Notes: generated by a model from the sequence alone, not told the origin. Counted from the first letter of the stretch, positions 1 to 7,892 are shown. The stretch: DNA of 22,458 nt from CAIZGX01 sp044374295 (GCA_044374295.1 JBILOU010000032.1:1-22458); one strand, 5' to 3'. Program-made: numbers and translations.

Positions 1-70
1 TATAATGCTGAAGAGGTTTCTTCAGTCTTAAAAATGCGATCCCGCATTCGTGTTTGATAGCGTCACTCAT
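1..70 (-). CDS. purF: Amidophosphoribosyltransferase, N-terminal fragment (runs off left edge)
   Basis: Reading the reverse strand from the ATG at 68-70 gives MSDAIKHECGIAFLRL and then KKPLQHY before the window ends. This matches the start of Bacteroidota PurF, in which a short leader precedes the cysteine (Cys9 here, HECGIA) that becomes the nucleophile of the glutamine amidotransferase (Ntn-hydrolase) domain. PurF catalyses the first committed step of purine synthesis, making phosphoribosylamine from PRPP and glutamine in the cytoplasm. Only 23 codons are present, so the phosphoribosyltransferase half cannot be checked. The gene is divergent from the plug-domain gene. Its upstream DNA carries TATCTTCG (92-99, reverse strand), similar to the Bacteroidota -7 element, but I see no convincing -33 TTG. 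The call rests on a short but distinctive match. Confidence 0.8.
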   Translation of the reverse strand, partial: MSDAIKHECGIAFLRLKKPLQHY

Positions 71-146
71 GGAGTGAAAAATAATTTGCGGCGAAGATAG
101 TCTATGCTTCGCGAATGTTGGAAAGAATTAAAATCATTTCTGTGTT

Positions 147-174
147 TTGAAAGGTAATTTTTCAAATTTCTTTG
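147..174 (+). promoter_or_regulatory. Candidate promoter for the plug-domain gene
   Basis: TTG at 147-149 is followed after 17 nt by TTTCTTTG at 167-174, which matches 7 of 8 bases of the Bacteroidota -7 consensus TAnnTTTG. The predicted start of transcription would leave a leader of about 40 nt before the ATG at 222. This is a pattern match only. Confidence 0.35.
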
Positions 175-221
175 AAAGAATCTAGGGAATTAAAAAAGTA
201 GATTAGAGAAAAATAACGAAC

Positions 222-932
222 ATGAAAACAATTACACTACTCGCGAGCTTGCTTCTTTCCTTAGGAATGGCAGCTCAATCACACGGTGAAATTTTCGGAA
301 AAATCATCGACGAAAACAACAAGCCTATTGCAGGCGTAATTGTGCGTGCAGAGAACAACGGTATTGTTGTAGGAGCAGCAACCGACGAAAGAGGTGTGTA
401 CCGAATCAACGGTGTTGAGCCAGGAACTTATACGCTATTTTACGACCTTATTGGGTACGGCCAATTACAGGTGAATGATGTTCAAGTTAAATCAGATCAG
501 ATTCGAAAACTATCTGATTACACCTTAACCACAGCTACCTATGGAACAGGCGGACCGCTTATCATTCGTGCCGAAAAACCACTTATCGATATTAATGGTG
601 GCACTGCAATCTCTCTAGGCGCGAAGGAGCTGAAAGATAACGCCGCTGCAAATGGCGGGTCTTTGAAGGCTATTCTGTCTTCTATGTCTAGTGACATTAA
701 AACCAGCGATCGCGGAGAAGAACTTTATTTTCGTGGAAGCCGCTCTGGTAGTATTGTTTACTACATAGACGGGGTGAAGATTTATGGGAGTCCGTTGAAT
801 ATTCCTTCAAGTGGAATAAATAACATAACAGTGTACACTGGAGGGGTTCCAGCCAAGTATGGCGACAGCACCGGAGGGTATGTAATAATAGATACAAAGT
901 CATTCAGAGACGCCGCTCGAGAAAAAAAGTAA
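222..932 (+). CDS. Secreted CarboxypepD_reg-like / TonB-receptor plug-domain protein without a barrel
   Basis: The 236-residue protein starts with a signal peptide (MKTITLLASLLLSLGMAAQS). Residues about 22-105 form a carboxypeptidase-regulatory-like beta-sandwich (GKIIDENNKPIAGVIV, then a TDERGVYRINGVEPGTY-type core). Residues about 110-228 form a TonB-dependent receptor plug domain, seen in YYIDGVKI and the later GGVPAKYGDSTGGYV motif. In a full SusC/TonB receptor the plug leads into a barrel of more than 500 residues. Here translation stops after a lysine-rich tail and no barrel coding follows. The two folds are well matched; the role is not known. It may be a periplasmic or surface binding or scaffold protein. 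It is probably transcribed alone, with a hairpin after it. Nothing suggests a recent frameshift, because the reading frame ends cleanly and the next gene is unrelated. Confidence 0.8.
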   Translation: MKTITLLASLLLSLGMAAQSHGEIFGKIIDENNKPIAGVIVRAENNGIVVGAATDERGVYRINGVEPGTYTLFYDLIGYGQLQVNDVQVKSDQIRKLSDYTLTTATYGTGGPLIIRAEKPLIDINGGTAISLGAKELKDNAAANGGSLKAILSSMSSDIKTSDRGEELYFRGSRSGSIVYYIDGVKIYGSPLNIPSSGINNITVYTGGVPAKYGDSTGGYVIIDTKSFRDAAREKK

Positions 933-980
933 AGGCGTAGCATATTAAATCTTTGTTTTTTCTAAACCTTTTGGTTTGAA

Positions 981-1035
981 GGGAGTTAGGTCATAATTTT
1001 AGCTTGCTAATCTTAACCTAACCCCCTTTTGTTTT
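981..1035 (+). terminator. Probable intrinsic terminator after the plug-domain gene
   Basis: GGGAGTTAGGT (981-991) pairs with ACCTAACCCCC (1016-1026) at 10 of 11 positions, with a loop of about 24 nt, followed by TTTTGTTTT. The long loop weakens the case. The hairpin sits directly against the proposed TTG start of the next gene, so it might instead control that gene's translation. Confidence 0.45.
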
Positions 1036-1327
1036 GCACAAAGGAAATTTTCATTGCACTAAACACGCGGTAATAAATGCACTCACCGATCTCTTACATC
1101 GTGAGCGTTTTTACATACGCGATATAAACGATAGAAAGGGGTTCATCTATGCTCAACAAGGCATGCGCCTTTTCGCATTAGGAAGAACTTGTGTTATTCG
1201 CATCACAGAGCTCGAGGATAATGTTGAAGTTGAGGTTCGCTGTCACAACAAATTGAGGGTTGGCCTACCTGGTATGACTAGTTCTATTGAGAAAAAAATT
1301 CTTCAGCAGCTCCAAGAAGAATTGTAG
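1034..1327 (+). CDS. Conserved-looking hypothetical protein, TTG start
   Basis: The frame is open from 1022 and encodes up to 97 residues. No ATG or GTG is available near the N-terminus. The TTG at 1034 gives a start just before what looks like a complete small alpha/beta domain: a helix (HAVINALTDLLHRERF), then strands around GFIYAQQG, RLFALGRTCVIRI and VEVEVRC, and a C-terminal helix ending LQQLQEEL. There is no signal peptide and no membrane segment, so it should be cytoplasmic. I do not recognise the function. The pattern (helix, 'F-I-x-D-x-x-x-G-F-I-x-A-x-x-G' strands) resembles small SRPBCC/PH-like conserved hypotheticals, which is only an impression. The proposed start lies right behind a hairpin, so an alternative start or a cleaved transcript is possible. 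The symporter follows after 33 nt on the same strand. Confidence 0.5.
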   Translation: MHKGNFHCTKHAVINALTDLLHRERFYIRDINDRKGFIYAQQGMRLFALGRTCVIRITELEDNVEVEVRCHNKLRVGLPGMTSSIEKKILQQLQEEL

Positions 1328-1360
1328 GCTTAGGCGCTATCTTCGGAAAAATTTTCTTGT

Positions 1361-2830
1361 ATGAAAAAATTCGGAGGTCTTTCTACGTGGATATTCATTG
1401 CTTTGTTTATTGGAATTGGTGTCGGTTATGCACTCAACGTTTCCTACCCTGCTCCCGCACAAAAAACAAAAAAAGAAGCATTAGAACTTCTAACTAAAGA
1501 CCTCACTGCTGAGCAAATACCAGCATCAATTGAACTTTCGGCTATTCTAGCCAACGATTCAATTTCAGAAGATGAAAAATATGCCGCTGCCTTGGCCTGT
1601 ATCAACAAGGCAAAAAGCGCATCGACTGATATTTCGAAGTATCAAAAAAGTGTCGACGTTTCTGAATCACAGAACGCAACGCTCAAAAAAATTCTTGAGA
1701 TACTCTCCATCTTCACAGACATCTTTCTTCGCCTCATTAAAATGATCATTGCTCCGCTCGTGCTTGCCACGTTGGTTGCGGGAGTTGCGAAATTGGGAGA
1801 TATGAAAACGGTTGGGCGGATTGGTGGAAAAACCATGCTTTGGTTTGTCTCAGCCTCTTTCATTTCTCTGTTATTGGGTGCACTTTTGGTGAATTTATAT
1901 CAGCCTGGAAAGTCTCTTCAAGTTCCTCTTCCTCCGGAAGCCATGGAATCTGGAATTGATAAGGCGGCATTAACACTCAAAGGATTTGTGGTGCACATTG
2001 TCCCTTCAAGTGTTATTGAATCCATGGCAACGAATGAAATTCTTCAGATTGTCATCTTCGCATTGTTCTTCGGAACTGCAACCGCTGCCCTTGGAAAGAA
2101 GGGGGAAATCATTGTTAAAGCCATGGACGCCCTTGGTCACGTCATGCTTCGAATAACATCTATGGTTATGTATGTCGCGCCCTTCGCGGTGTTCGCAGCC
2201 ATGACCTCTGTTGTCGCGAAAAAAGGGATTGGGGTCCTTTCATCCTATGCCCTATTCATCGGTGAATTCTACAGCGGGCTCTTATTGCTTTGGATTATTT
2301 TACTTTTCGTAGCCTTTCTTATTGTTGGAAAACGTGTGGTTCAGTTAACCGCTCGCATCAAGTCTCCCTTGCTTCTTGCGTTCTCAACAGCATCGAGTGA
2401 AGCGGCCTATCCTAAGTTATTGGAAGAGTTAGAACGCTTCGGTTGCAGAAATAGAATTGTGAGTTTCGTGTTGCCTTTGGGGTATAGTTTCAATTTAGAT
2501 GGAAGTATGATGTACATGACCTTCGCAAGTTTATTCATTGCACAGAGTTACGGCATTGATTTAAGTTGGGCCGATCAGGCCGCCATGCTTCTTACGCTTA
2601 TGGTAACAAGTAAGGGAATTGCGGGTGTTCCCCGCGCATCGCTCGTTGTCATTGCGGGAACCCTTGCAACCTTTAGAATTCCAGAGGCGGGCTTACTGCT
2701 GCTCTTGGGTGTTGACCACGTTCTCGACATGGGACGCTCTGCCACCAACGTTGTTGGAAACGCTGTTGCCGCTGTTGCAGTAAACCGATGGGAAGAGAAA
2801 AACTACAACGCTGAAGAAGAAAACGATTAG
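1361..2830 (+). CDS. Dicarboxylate/amino-acid:cation symporter (DAACS / SLC1 family)
   Basis: This 489-residue inner-membrane transporter carries the family signatures in order. They are the hairpin-1 serine motif STASSEAAYPKLLEELE (about 342-358), the TM7 motif GYSFNLDGSMMYMTFASLF (374-392), hairpin 2 with TSKGIAGVPRASLV (416-429), and the TM8 motif DHVLDMGRSATNVVGNAVAA (452-471). By homology with GltPh, Arg459 sits where an arginine binds the side-chain carboxylate, so an acidic substrate (glutamate, aspartate or a C4-dicarboxylate) is likely. Asn467 replaces the aspartate of sodium-coupled GltPh. An inserted hydrophilic stretch of about 80 residues (30-110) follows TM1 and makes the protein longer than the usual 400-440 residues. 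Its stop codon overlaps the panC stop on the other strand. The family is certain; substrate and coupling ion are inferred. Confidence 0.9.
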   Translation: MKKFGGLSTWIFIALFIGIGVGYALNVSYPAPAQKTKKEALELLTKDLTAEQIPASIELSAILANDSISEDEKYAAALACINKAKSASTDISKYQKSVDVSESQNATLKKILEILSIFTDIFLRLIKMIIAPLVLATLVAGVAKLGDMKTVGRIGGKTMLWFVSASFISLLLGALLVNLYQPGKSLQVPLPPEAMESGIDKAALTLKGFVVHIVPSSVIESMATNEILQIVIFALFFGTATAALGKKGEIIVKAMDALGHVMLRITSMVMYVAPFAVFAAMTSVVAKKGIGVLSSYALFIGEFYSGLLLLWIILLFVAFLIVGKRVVQLTARIKSPLLLAFSTASSEAAYPKLLEELERFGCRNRIVSFVLPLGYSFNLDGSMMYMTFASLFIAQSYGIDLSWADQAAMLLTLMVTSKGIAGVPRASLVVIAGTLATFRIPEAGLLLLLGVDHVLDMGRSATNVVGNAVAAVAVNRWEEKNYNAEEEND

Positions 2831-3693
2831 GCTAATTCTAGTTCGTCGATTAATCTTACTCCGCCAATAAATCCAGCAATTAAAGCTACTTGATGCTTTG
2901 CGTCGCTGAGTTTTTCCAACGGCTCCAAAGTTTCAGAATTGGCAATGGTGAAATATTGAAGTTCAATTTTTTCTTTTTCAATAAACAACTCTGTTGCTTC
3001 TGAAAGAAGTGCCTCCACTTCGTTGTTTAATTTATTTTCCTGAAGGAACAACAACGCCTTTGAAAAAGCCGTTGCAAGAATGACTTGTTCGTCTGAAAGC
3101 CTCTTGTTTCTTGAGCTTAATGCCAATCCGGTTGAAGCTCTTACGGTATCACAACCGACAATTTCAACTCCCACTTGAAACCGTTTTACCCACTCTCGAA
3201 TGACAGAATATTGTTGGAAGTCTTTCTTCCCAAAAAATGATTTATGTGGAAGAACAATTTCGAATAAACGCTTGACTATGGTAATTACGCCATTGAAATG
3301 ACCGGGTCTATAATGTCCTTCCCACTTCGAGGTCAGGGTTCCGAAATCATAATCTTGAACTTCTTGTCCCGCAGGATACATGCCAGCGACCGACGGAACA
3401 AAAACCAAGTCACATCCGGCGCTTTTCAATAATTCAATATCTGCATCTTCGGTTCTCGGATATAGGAGCAAGTCCTTGGGGTCGTTAAACTGCGTAGGAT
3501 TAACAAAAATGGAACAAATAACGACATCGCATTCAGCCTTGGCTTTAGCAATCAGAGACAAGTGACCCTCGTGTAAGGCGCCCATTGTGGGAACGAACCC
3601 TATTGTTCGGCCTTCGTTTCTGCACTTCGTGCTAAACGCCATCATCTCATCAACATGCTGTAAAACAGCTATTTCGCACGAAGTTCCCTTCAT
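2827..3693 (-). CDS. panC: Pantothenate synthetase
   Basis: PanC joins pantoate and beta-alanine with ATP, via a pantoyl-adenylate, in the last step of vitamin B5 synthesis in the cytoplasm. The 288 residues match the normal length (about 280). Visible motifs: FVPTMGALHEGHLSLI (33-48), with the HxGH-type nucleotide motif at His41 and His44; VNPTQFNDPKDLLLYPRT (64-81), which binds pantoate; GHFNGVITIVKRLF (131-144); FFGKKDFQQ (153-161); and the KMSKS-like STGLALSSRN (187-196). The gene is divergent from the GT5/DUF4270/glmS run. Its stop overlaps the symporter stop by 4 nt, so the two convergent genes share their 3' ends with no room for a separate terminator. No strong promoter was recognised in its 89-nt upstream gap on this strand. 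Confidence 0.97.
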   Translation of the reverse strand: MKGTSCEIAVLQHVDEMMAFSTKCRNEGRTIGFVPTMGALHEGHLSLIAKAKAECDVVICSIFVNPTQFNDPKDLLLYPRTEDADIELLKSAGCDLVFVPSVAGMYPAGQEVQDYDFGTLTSKWEGHYRPGHFNGVITIVKRLFEIVLPHKSFFGKKDFQQYSVIREWVKRFQVGVEIVGCDTVRASTGLALSSRNKRLSDEQVILATAFSKALLFLQENKLNNEVEALLSEATELFIEKEKIELQYFTIANSETLEPLEKLSDAKHQVALIAGFIGGVRLIDELELA

Positions 3694-3716
3694 TTCAGTA
3701 TTTTAAGGCCAAAAAG

Positions 3717-3750
3717 TTGCAAAATTCAAAAAAGATTTATAATATCTTTG
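3717..3750 (+). promoter_or_regulatory. Candidate promoter of the GT5-DUF4270-glmS run
   Basis: TTG at 3717-3719 is followed after 23 nt by TATCTTTG at 3743-3750, an exact match to the Bacteroidota -7 consensus TAnnTTTG. The spacing is at the long end of the known range. The expected transcript would start near 3757 and give a leader of about 25 nt before the ATG at 3783. Confidence 0.6.
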
Positions 3751-3782
3751 CAACCTGAATTCAGGCAAACCTAAACATCTCT

Positions 3783-4610
3783 ATGCAAAAAACAAAAGTT
3801 CTTTTTGTAAGTCAAGAAATTTTTCCCTTCACTCCGGAATCTACAATAGCGAATCAAGTTCGTCAAATTCCACAAGCTATGCACGAAAGAGGCAAGGAAA
3901 CGCGCATTTTCATGCCGCGGTTTGGAAAGATTAACGAGCGCAGACACCAACTTCATGAGGTTATTCGTTTGTCTGGAATGAACTTAATTGTAGACGACAC
4001 TGATCATCCACTTATTATTAAAGTTGCGAGCATTCCTCAAATTCGTTTGCAGGTTTACTTCATCGATAACGAAGAGTTTTTCCATCGTAAAGCATATTTG
4101 CATGACGAGGCTGGAAAGCCATTTTCTGACAATGGCGAGCGTATGATTTTCTTTTCGAAAGGTGTGCTTGAAACTGTTAAAAAATTAGGCTGGGCTCCTG
4201 ATATCGTTCATTGTCACGGATGGTTCTCTGCATTAATGCCACTTTACGTTAAGCATGTATTTGCTGGAGATCCGCACTTTGCAGAAAGTAAAATCGTCAT
4301 CTCACTTTACAAAGACGATTTCGCAGGATCTATCGATAAAGGACTTTCTAAAAAAGTTCAGTTCGACCAAGTGGGACAGCAATACCTTGGCGACCTTTCT
4401 ACTTCGAATTATGTGAACCTTATGAAAGTTGCACTTGCTCACGCAGACGGTGTGGTTATTCATGATGCTGACATTAATCCAAAGCTTATGGAAGAGGTAA
4501 ACACCTTAAGTGTTCCTGTTCTTAAGGCTTATGAGTGTGAAGATTTCCACGGAGCAATCGATGAGTTTTTCGATACTGTTCACGCGGCAAAACCAATTTT
4601 GATTGACTAA
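3783..4610 (+). CDS. Stand-alone GT5 (glycogen/starch synthase N-terminal domain) protein
   Basis: The 275 residues align by eye with the first, GT5 half of glycogen synthase: VLFVSQEIFPFT near the N-terminus, RGKETRIFMPRFGKIN (36-51), YFIDNEEFFHRKAYLH, and DIVHCHGWFSALMPLYVK (about 139-156). The second Rossmann domain (GT1), which binds the sugar nucleotide, is absent, and translation ends cleanly. The ADP-glucose loop KxGGL is replaced by TPEST, the HDWHT-type motif reads HGWFS, and the usual THN segment reads SLYKDD. It is therefore unlikely to be a working glycogen synthase. Half-length proteins of this kind occur beside panC and glmS in Bacteroidota, so this is probably a conserved re-purposed protein, not decay. 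It starts a run with DUF4270 and glmS, which hints at a link to cell-envelope or amino-sugar metabolism. Confidence 0.8.
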   Translation: MQKTKVLFVSQEIFPFTPESTIANQVRQIPQAMHERGKETRIFMPRFGKINERRHQLHEVIRLSGMNLIVDDTDHPLIIKVASIPQIRLQVYFIDNEEFFHRKAYLHDEAGKPFSDNGERMIFFSKGVLETVKKLGWAPDIVHCHGWFSALMPLYVKHVFAGDPHFAESKIVISLYKDDFAGSIDKGLSKKVQFDQVGQQYLGDLSTSNYVNLMKVALAHADGVVIHDADINPKLMEEVNTLSVPVLKAYECEDFHGAIDEFFDTVHAAKPILID

Positions 4611-4614
4611 ACAC

Positions 4615-5916
4615 ATGAGGAAAGCACTCTTCTTGCTTTGCGCGGTTTCATTGATTGGTTTCAGCGCATGTGACAAACCAACGGATTTGCAGGCAGATGG
4701 ACTTCTTCCGCAAGAAGATGTGTTGTACGCCAATCAAACAGATACGGCTAGTATTTTCAGTTACATCGTTCGCGAAGACACGCTTTCTACCGATGAGCTT
4801 TCAGCCTGTTTGTTGGGTTCATATACCGAAGAAACTTTCGGAAGAACACTTGCTAGTTTTGCAACGCAGTTTGTTCTGTCAGGAGCTAATCCCACTTTTC
4901 CAGAAACCTTTGAAGTCGATTCTGTTATTTTCTCTGTTGCCTACACGGGGTATTCATACGGTTCGTTGGGCGAAGGTTATTTATCGGTGAGAGAACTTAG
5001 CGACGATTTACCAAAAAGCGAAGGGTTCAATAGTTCTTACAATGCGCCGGTATTGAACGAAAATTTATTAGCTGATCCTTTTCAAACATTTCAATTCAAA
5101 CCGAAAACATACTTGTTTGGAACCGAAGATTCTCTCTCACCTCAATTGCGCATTCCATTAAAAACGGCTCTGGGAACTAGACTTATGCAGCCTGCTGACC
5201 CTGCGGCTTTGGAGTCGGATGAAAATTTTCAAGCGTATTTTAAAGGGTTAAAGGTTGAAGCGGGTTCTTATCCAATGGGGGTAGTTGCGCTTGATCTTAC
5301 CAATATCAACAGTAAAATCACGGTTTACTATCGCTTCGACAATGGCGGATTGGCGGATACCACTTTTTATGAATTTCCGGTTACATCTGATTGCGGAAGA
5401 TATTCGCAACTTCAGCACTTTTATCAATACGCCACTCAGCCTGAATTACAAGCACTTGTTACAACAGACACGATTGCGAATCAGGCCATGATGTATTTGC
5501 AAGCTGGGGCAGGAACAAAAACGAAATTGGTATTACCTAATCTTTTAGATCTTCAAATGAGTGAAGGTAGAATCGTTAATAAGGCAGAGTTAGTTATTCC
5601 TTACGAGCCTGATTCTCGCTATGCTCCTGCTTCACAAATTTTCGTCTTTTATCAGAACAGCGAAGGAACTTTAGTTGCGCTTCCCGATCAGTTCAGCGGA
5701 AACATTGGCGGTGGTGTGGAAGAGTCAAACAAAAGATATCGTCTGAACATTACGCAATATGTTCAAAAAGTAATTTCTAGAGATTTAGAGAACGCTCCAC
5801 TATTTATTGTTTCGGGAGCGGCTGGCGTATCTGTGAACCGCACCGTTCTTCACGGTCCTAATTTTTCAAATATTTCAAGCGAAAACATGCGTTTAATCAT
5901 TACATATTCAAACTAA
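4615..5916 (+). CDS. DUF4270-family lipoprotein
   Basis: A TTG at 4603 could extend the frame, but the ATG at 4615 gives a proper lipoprotein signal: MRKALFLLCAVSLIGFSAC, with the acylated cysteine at residue 19 and a following DKPTD. That start lies 4 nt after the GT5 stop, so translation is probably coupled. The mature protein (about 415 residues) is rich in beta-strand and turn residues, has no membrane segments, and ends LRIITYSN-like (MRLIITYSN). Length, architecture and the position between the GT5 gene and glmS match the DUF4270 family of Bacteroidota. Members are thought to be outer-membrane-anchored, but their function is not established. glmS follows after 22 nt. Confidence 0.8.
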   Translation: MRKALFLLCAVSLIGFSACDKPTDLQADGLLPQEDVLYANQTDTASIFSYIVREDTLSTDELSACLLGSYTEETFGRTLASFATQFVLSGANPTFPETFEVDSVIFSVAYTGYSYGSLGEGYLSVRELSDDLPKSEGFNSSYNAPVLNENLLADPFQTFQFKPKTYLFGTEDSLSPQLRIPLKTALGTRLMQPADPAALESDENFQAYFKGLKVEAGSYPMGVVALDLTNINSKITVYYRFDNGGLADTTFYEFPVTSDCGRYSQLQHFYQYATQPELQALVTTDTIANQAMMYLQAGAGTKTKLVLPNLLDLQMSEGRIVNKAELVIPYEPDSRYAPASQIFVFYQNSEGTLVALPDQFSGNIGGGVEESNKRYRLNITQYVQKVISRDLENAPLFIVSGAAGVSVNRTVLHGPNFSNISSENMRLIITYSN

Positions 5917-5938
5917 AAACAAACTAAAAAAATCTCTT

Positions 5939-7783
5939 ATGTGTGGAATTGTTGGCTATTTAAGTAACGAACCAGTTTACGAAAAGGTAATTAAAGGTCT
6001 TAGCCGTCTAGAGTATCGCGGATACGATAGTGCTGGTATGGCGTACATCGACAACGGGGAAGTTGTTGTTAAAAAATGTAAGGGAAAAGTTGTTGACTTA
6101 GAAAACGTCGTGGGTCCAATTAAACCACTTTCACACATTGGAATTGGTCATACGCGTTGGGCAACACACGGTGTTCCGAACGACGTGAACGCTCACCCGC
6201 ATTGCAGTAGTGACGGTTCAATTGCGCTCATTCACAACGGAATTATTGAAAATTACGCGTCCATTAAACAAGAGTTAATGAACAACGGTCACGTGTTTTT
6301 AAGCGACACCGACACTGAAGTTTTGGTTCACTTAATTGAAGACGTTCGCAACGCAGAAAAGGTTAGTCTATTCGAAGCGGTTCGCATGGCTCTTTCGGAA
6401 GTGAATGGTGCGTACGCTATTGTTGTATTGGATAAAACAAATGCCGATCAATTGATAGTTGCGAAGAAATCAAGTCCATTGGTTATTGGTATTGGATCGA
6501 GCGACGACTTCTACATTGCGAGTGATGCTACGCCAATTATCGAGTACACCAAGAATGTTGTTTACTTAAACGACGAAGAGGTTGCATGTGTGGATCGCAC
6601 AACTGGTTTAACTATCGTTAACATTGAAAACCAGAGTCAAGTCCCATACATTCAAGCGTTAGAATTAAAGCTTGAGGCCATTGAAAAAGGCGGATACGAT
6701 TCTTTCATGTTGAAGGAAATTCACGAGCAGCCTCGCAGTATTGAGGACTCTATTCGCGGACGTGTGAATCTGAAAACCGGACTCATTAAAATGAGCGGAA
6801 TAGATGAGCACGAAGAGCGTTGGAAAACAGCACAACGTATTTTAATTGTGGCTTGCGGTACCTCATGGCACGCGGGTCTTGTTGCAGAATATTTGTTCGA
6901 AGACTTCGCGCGTATTCCTGTTGAAGTAGAATACGCAAGCGAATTCAGATATAGAAATCCGATTATCTATCCTTCGGATATTGTCATTGCAATTTCTCAA
7001 TCAGGAGAAACAGCAGATACGCTTGCCGCTATTGAATTAGCGAAAGAGCGTGGCGCATTAATTTTCGGGGTATGTAATGTCGTTGGAAGTTCAATTTCTC
7101 GTGCTACGCATTGCGGCGCATATACGCACGCAGGACCGGAGATTGGTGTTGCATCTACGAAAGCATTCACGGCTCAGGTTGTTGTTCTTTATCAAATAGC
7201 CTTGGCTGTAGCACAAAAGCGCGGCGCTATTTCCAACGAGAGAACCACTCGTTTAATGGCTGAATTGGGATCTCTTCCGTTAAAGATTGAACAAGTGTTG
7301 AAGACAAATGCCATTACTGAGTCCATAGCTGAGATTTACCAGCATTGTTCAAACGCTTTGTACCTTGGAAGGGGTTACAGCTTCCCGGTGGCTTTAGAGG
7401 GCGCTTTGAAGCTGAAAGAGATTTCTTATATTCATGCAGAAGGGTATCCGGCTGCTGAGATGAAACATGGACCTATTGCATTGATCGACGAGAACATGCC
7501 TGTGATTGTCATTGCAACGGAAGGTGCTTCTTATGAAAAGGTTGTAAGTAACATTCAGGAAGTGAAAGCGCGCAAAGGACAAATCATAGCAATCGTTACC
7601 GAAGGAGACAAAACTGTGAAAGGCATGGCCGATCACGTGATTGAAATTCCTCGCACCGATGATAGTCTTGTTCCTATTGTATCTGTTATTCCTTTGCAGT
7701 TGTTCTCATATCACGTTGCCATTATGCGCGGCTGTAACGTAGATCAGCCGAGGAATTTGGCGAAGAGCGTAACGGTGGAGTAA
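5939..7783 (+). CDS. glmS: Glutamine--fructose-6-phosphate aminotransferase (isomerizing)
   Basis: GlmS makes glucosamine-6-phosphate from fructose-6-phosphate and glutamine. It is the entry to UDP-GlcNAc for peptidoglycan and lipopolysaccharide. The 614 residues match the family (E. coli about 609). The start MCGIVGYLSNE exposes Cys2 as the nucleophile of the glutaminase domain, followed by GHTRWATHGVPNDVNAHPH, HNGIIENY and SDTDTEVLVHLIED. The isomerase half has two SIS domains: CGTSWHAGLVAEYLFED near residue 305, SQSGETADTLAAIELA, VASTKAFTAQ, and EGYPAAEMKHGPIALID near 495-512. The C-terminal tail ends DQPRNLAKSVTVE, which closes the active site. It is the last gene of the GT5-DUF4270-glmS run, and a hairpin terminator follows. 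I saw no glmS ribozyme or riboswitch in the 22-nt gap before it. Confidence 0.98.
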   Translation: MCGIVGYLSNEPVYEKVIKGLSRLEYRGYDSAGMAYIDNGEVVVKKCKGKVVDLENVVGPIKPLSHIGIGHTRWATHGVPNDVNAHPHCSSDGSIALIHNGIIENYASIKQELMNNGHVFLSDTDTEVLVHLIEDVRNAEKVSLFEAVRMALSEVNGAYAIVVLDKTNADQLIVAKKSSPLVIGIGSSDDFYIASDATPIIEYTKNVVYLNDEEVACVDRTTGLTIVNIENQSQVPYIQALELKLEAIEKGGYDSFMLKEIHEQPRSIEDSIRGRVNLKTGLIKMSGIDEHEERWKTAQRILIVACGTSWHAGLVAEYLFEDFARIPVEVEYASEFRYRNPIIYPSDIVIAISQSGETADTLAAIELAKERGALIFGVCNVVGSSISRATHCGAYTHAGPEIGVASTKAFTAQVVVLYQIALAVAQKRGAISNERTTRLMAELGSLPLKIEQVLKTNAITESIAEIYQHCSNALYLGRGYSFPVALEGALKLKEISYIHAEGYPAAEMKHGPIALIDENMPVIVIATEGASYEKVVSNIQEVKARKGQIIAIVTEGDKTVKGMADHVIEIPRTDDSLVPIVSVIPLQLFSYHVAIMRGCNVDQPRNLAKSVTVE

Positions 7784-7801
7784 CCAATATCAACTTCATA
7801 G

Positions 7802-7838
7802 AAAAAAGGCTGATTCAATAAACGATCAGCTTTTTTTA
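7802..7838 (+). terminator. Intrinsic terminator after glmS
   Basis: GCTGAT (7809-7814) pairs with ATCAGC (7825-7830). The stem is flanked by an A-run before and a run of seven T after, which extends the pairing. It closes the glmS transcript. Confidence 0.8.
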
Positions 7839-7859
7839 TTTGAAAAAATCAACTAAGTA

Positions 7860-7872
7860 ACGTGTGTCACGT
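7860..7872. promoter_or_regulatory. Palindrome ACGTG-TGT-CACGT, possible operator of the peroxiredoxin gene
   Basis: A perfect 5-bp inverted repeat with a 3-nt spacer lies about 21 nt upstream of the -7 element at 7893-7900, where a -33 box would be expected and where no TTG is present. This suggests a regulator-dependent promoter. The regulator is unknown. Confidence 0.35.
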
Positions 7873-7892
7873 AACATTATAAATAACACCTA

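Noticed and set aside
1..57. Open forward-strand frame at the left edge that could be a gene end
   Set aside because: The reverse strand of the same bases encodes a recognisable PurF N-terminus starting at 70, so the forward frame is a shadow.
4603..4614. TTG start for the DUF4270 lipoprotein
   Set aside because: It would put extra polar residues before the lipoprotein signal; the ATG at 4615 gives a standard signal and a 4-nt gap after the upstream gene.
5917..5938. Possible glmS ribozyme before glmS
   Set aside because: The gap is only 22 nt, far too short for the ribozyme, which is also mainly a Firmicutes element.
7628..7645. CACGTG palindrome (GATCACGTGAT) in glmS as a parS site
   Set aside because: The flanks do not match parS beyond the central six bases.
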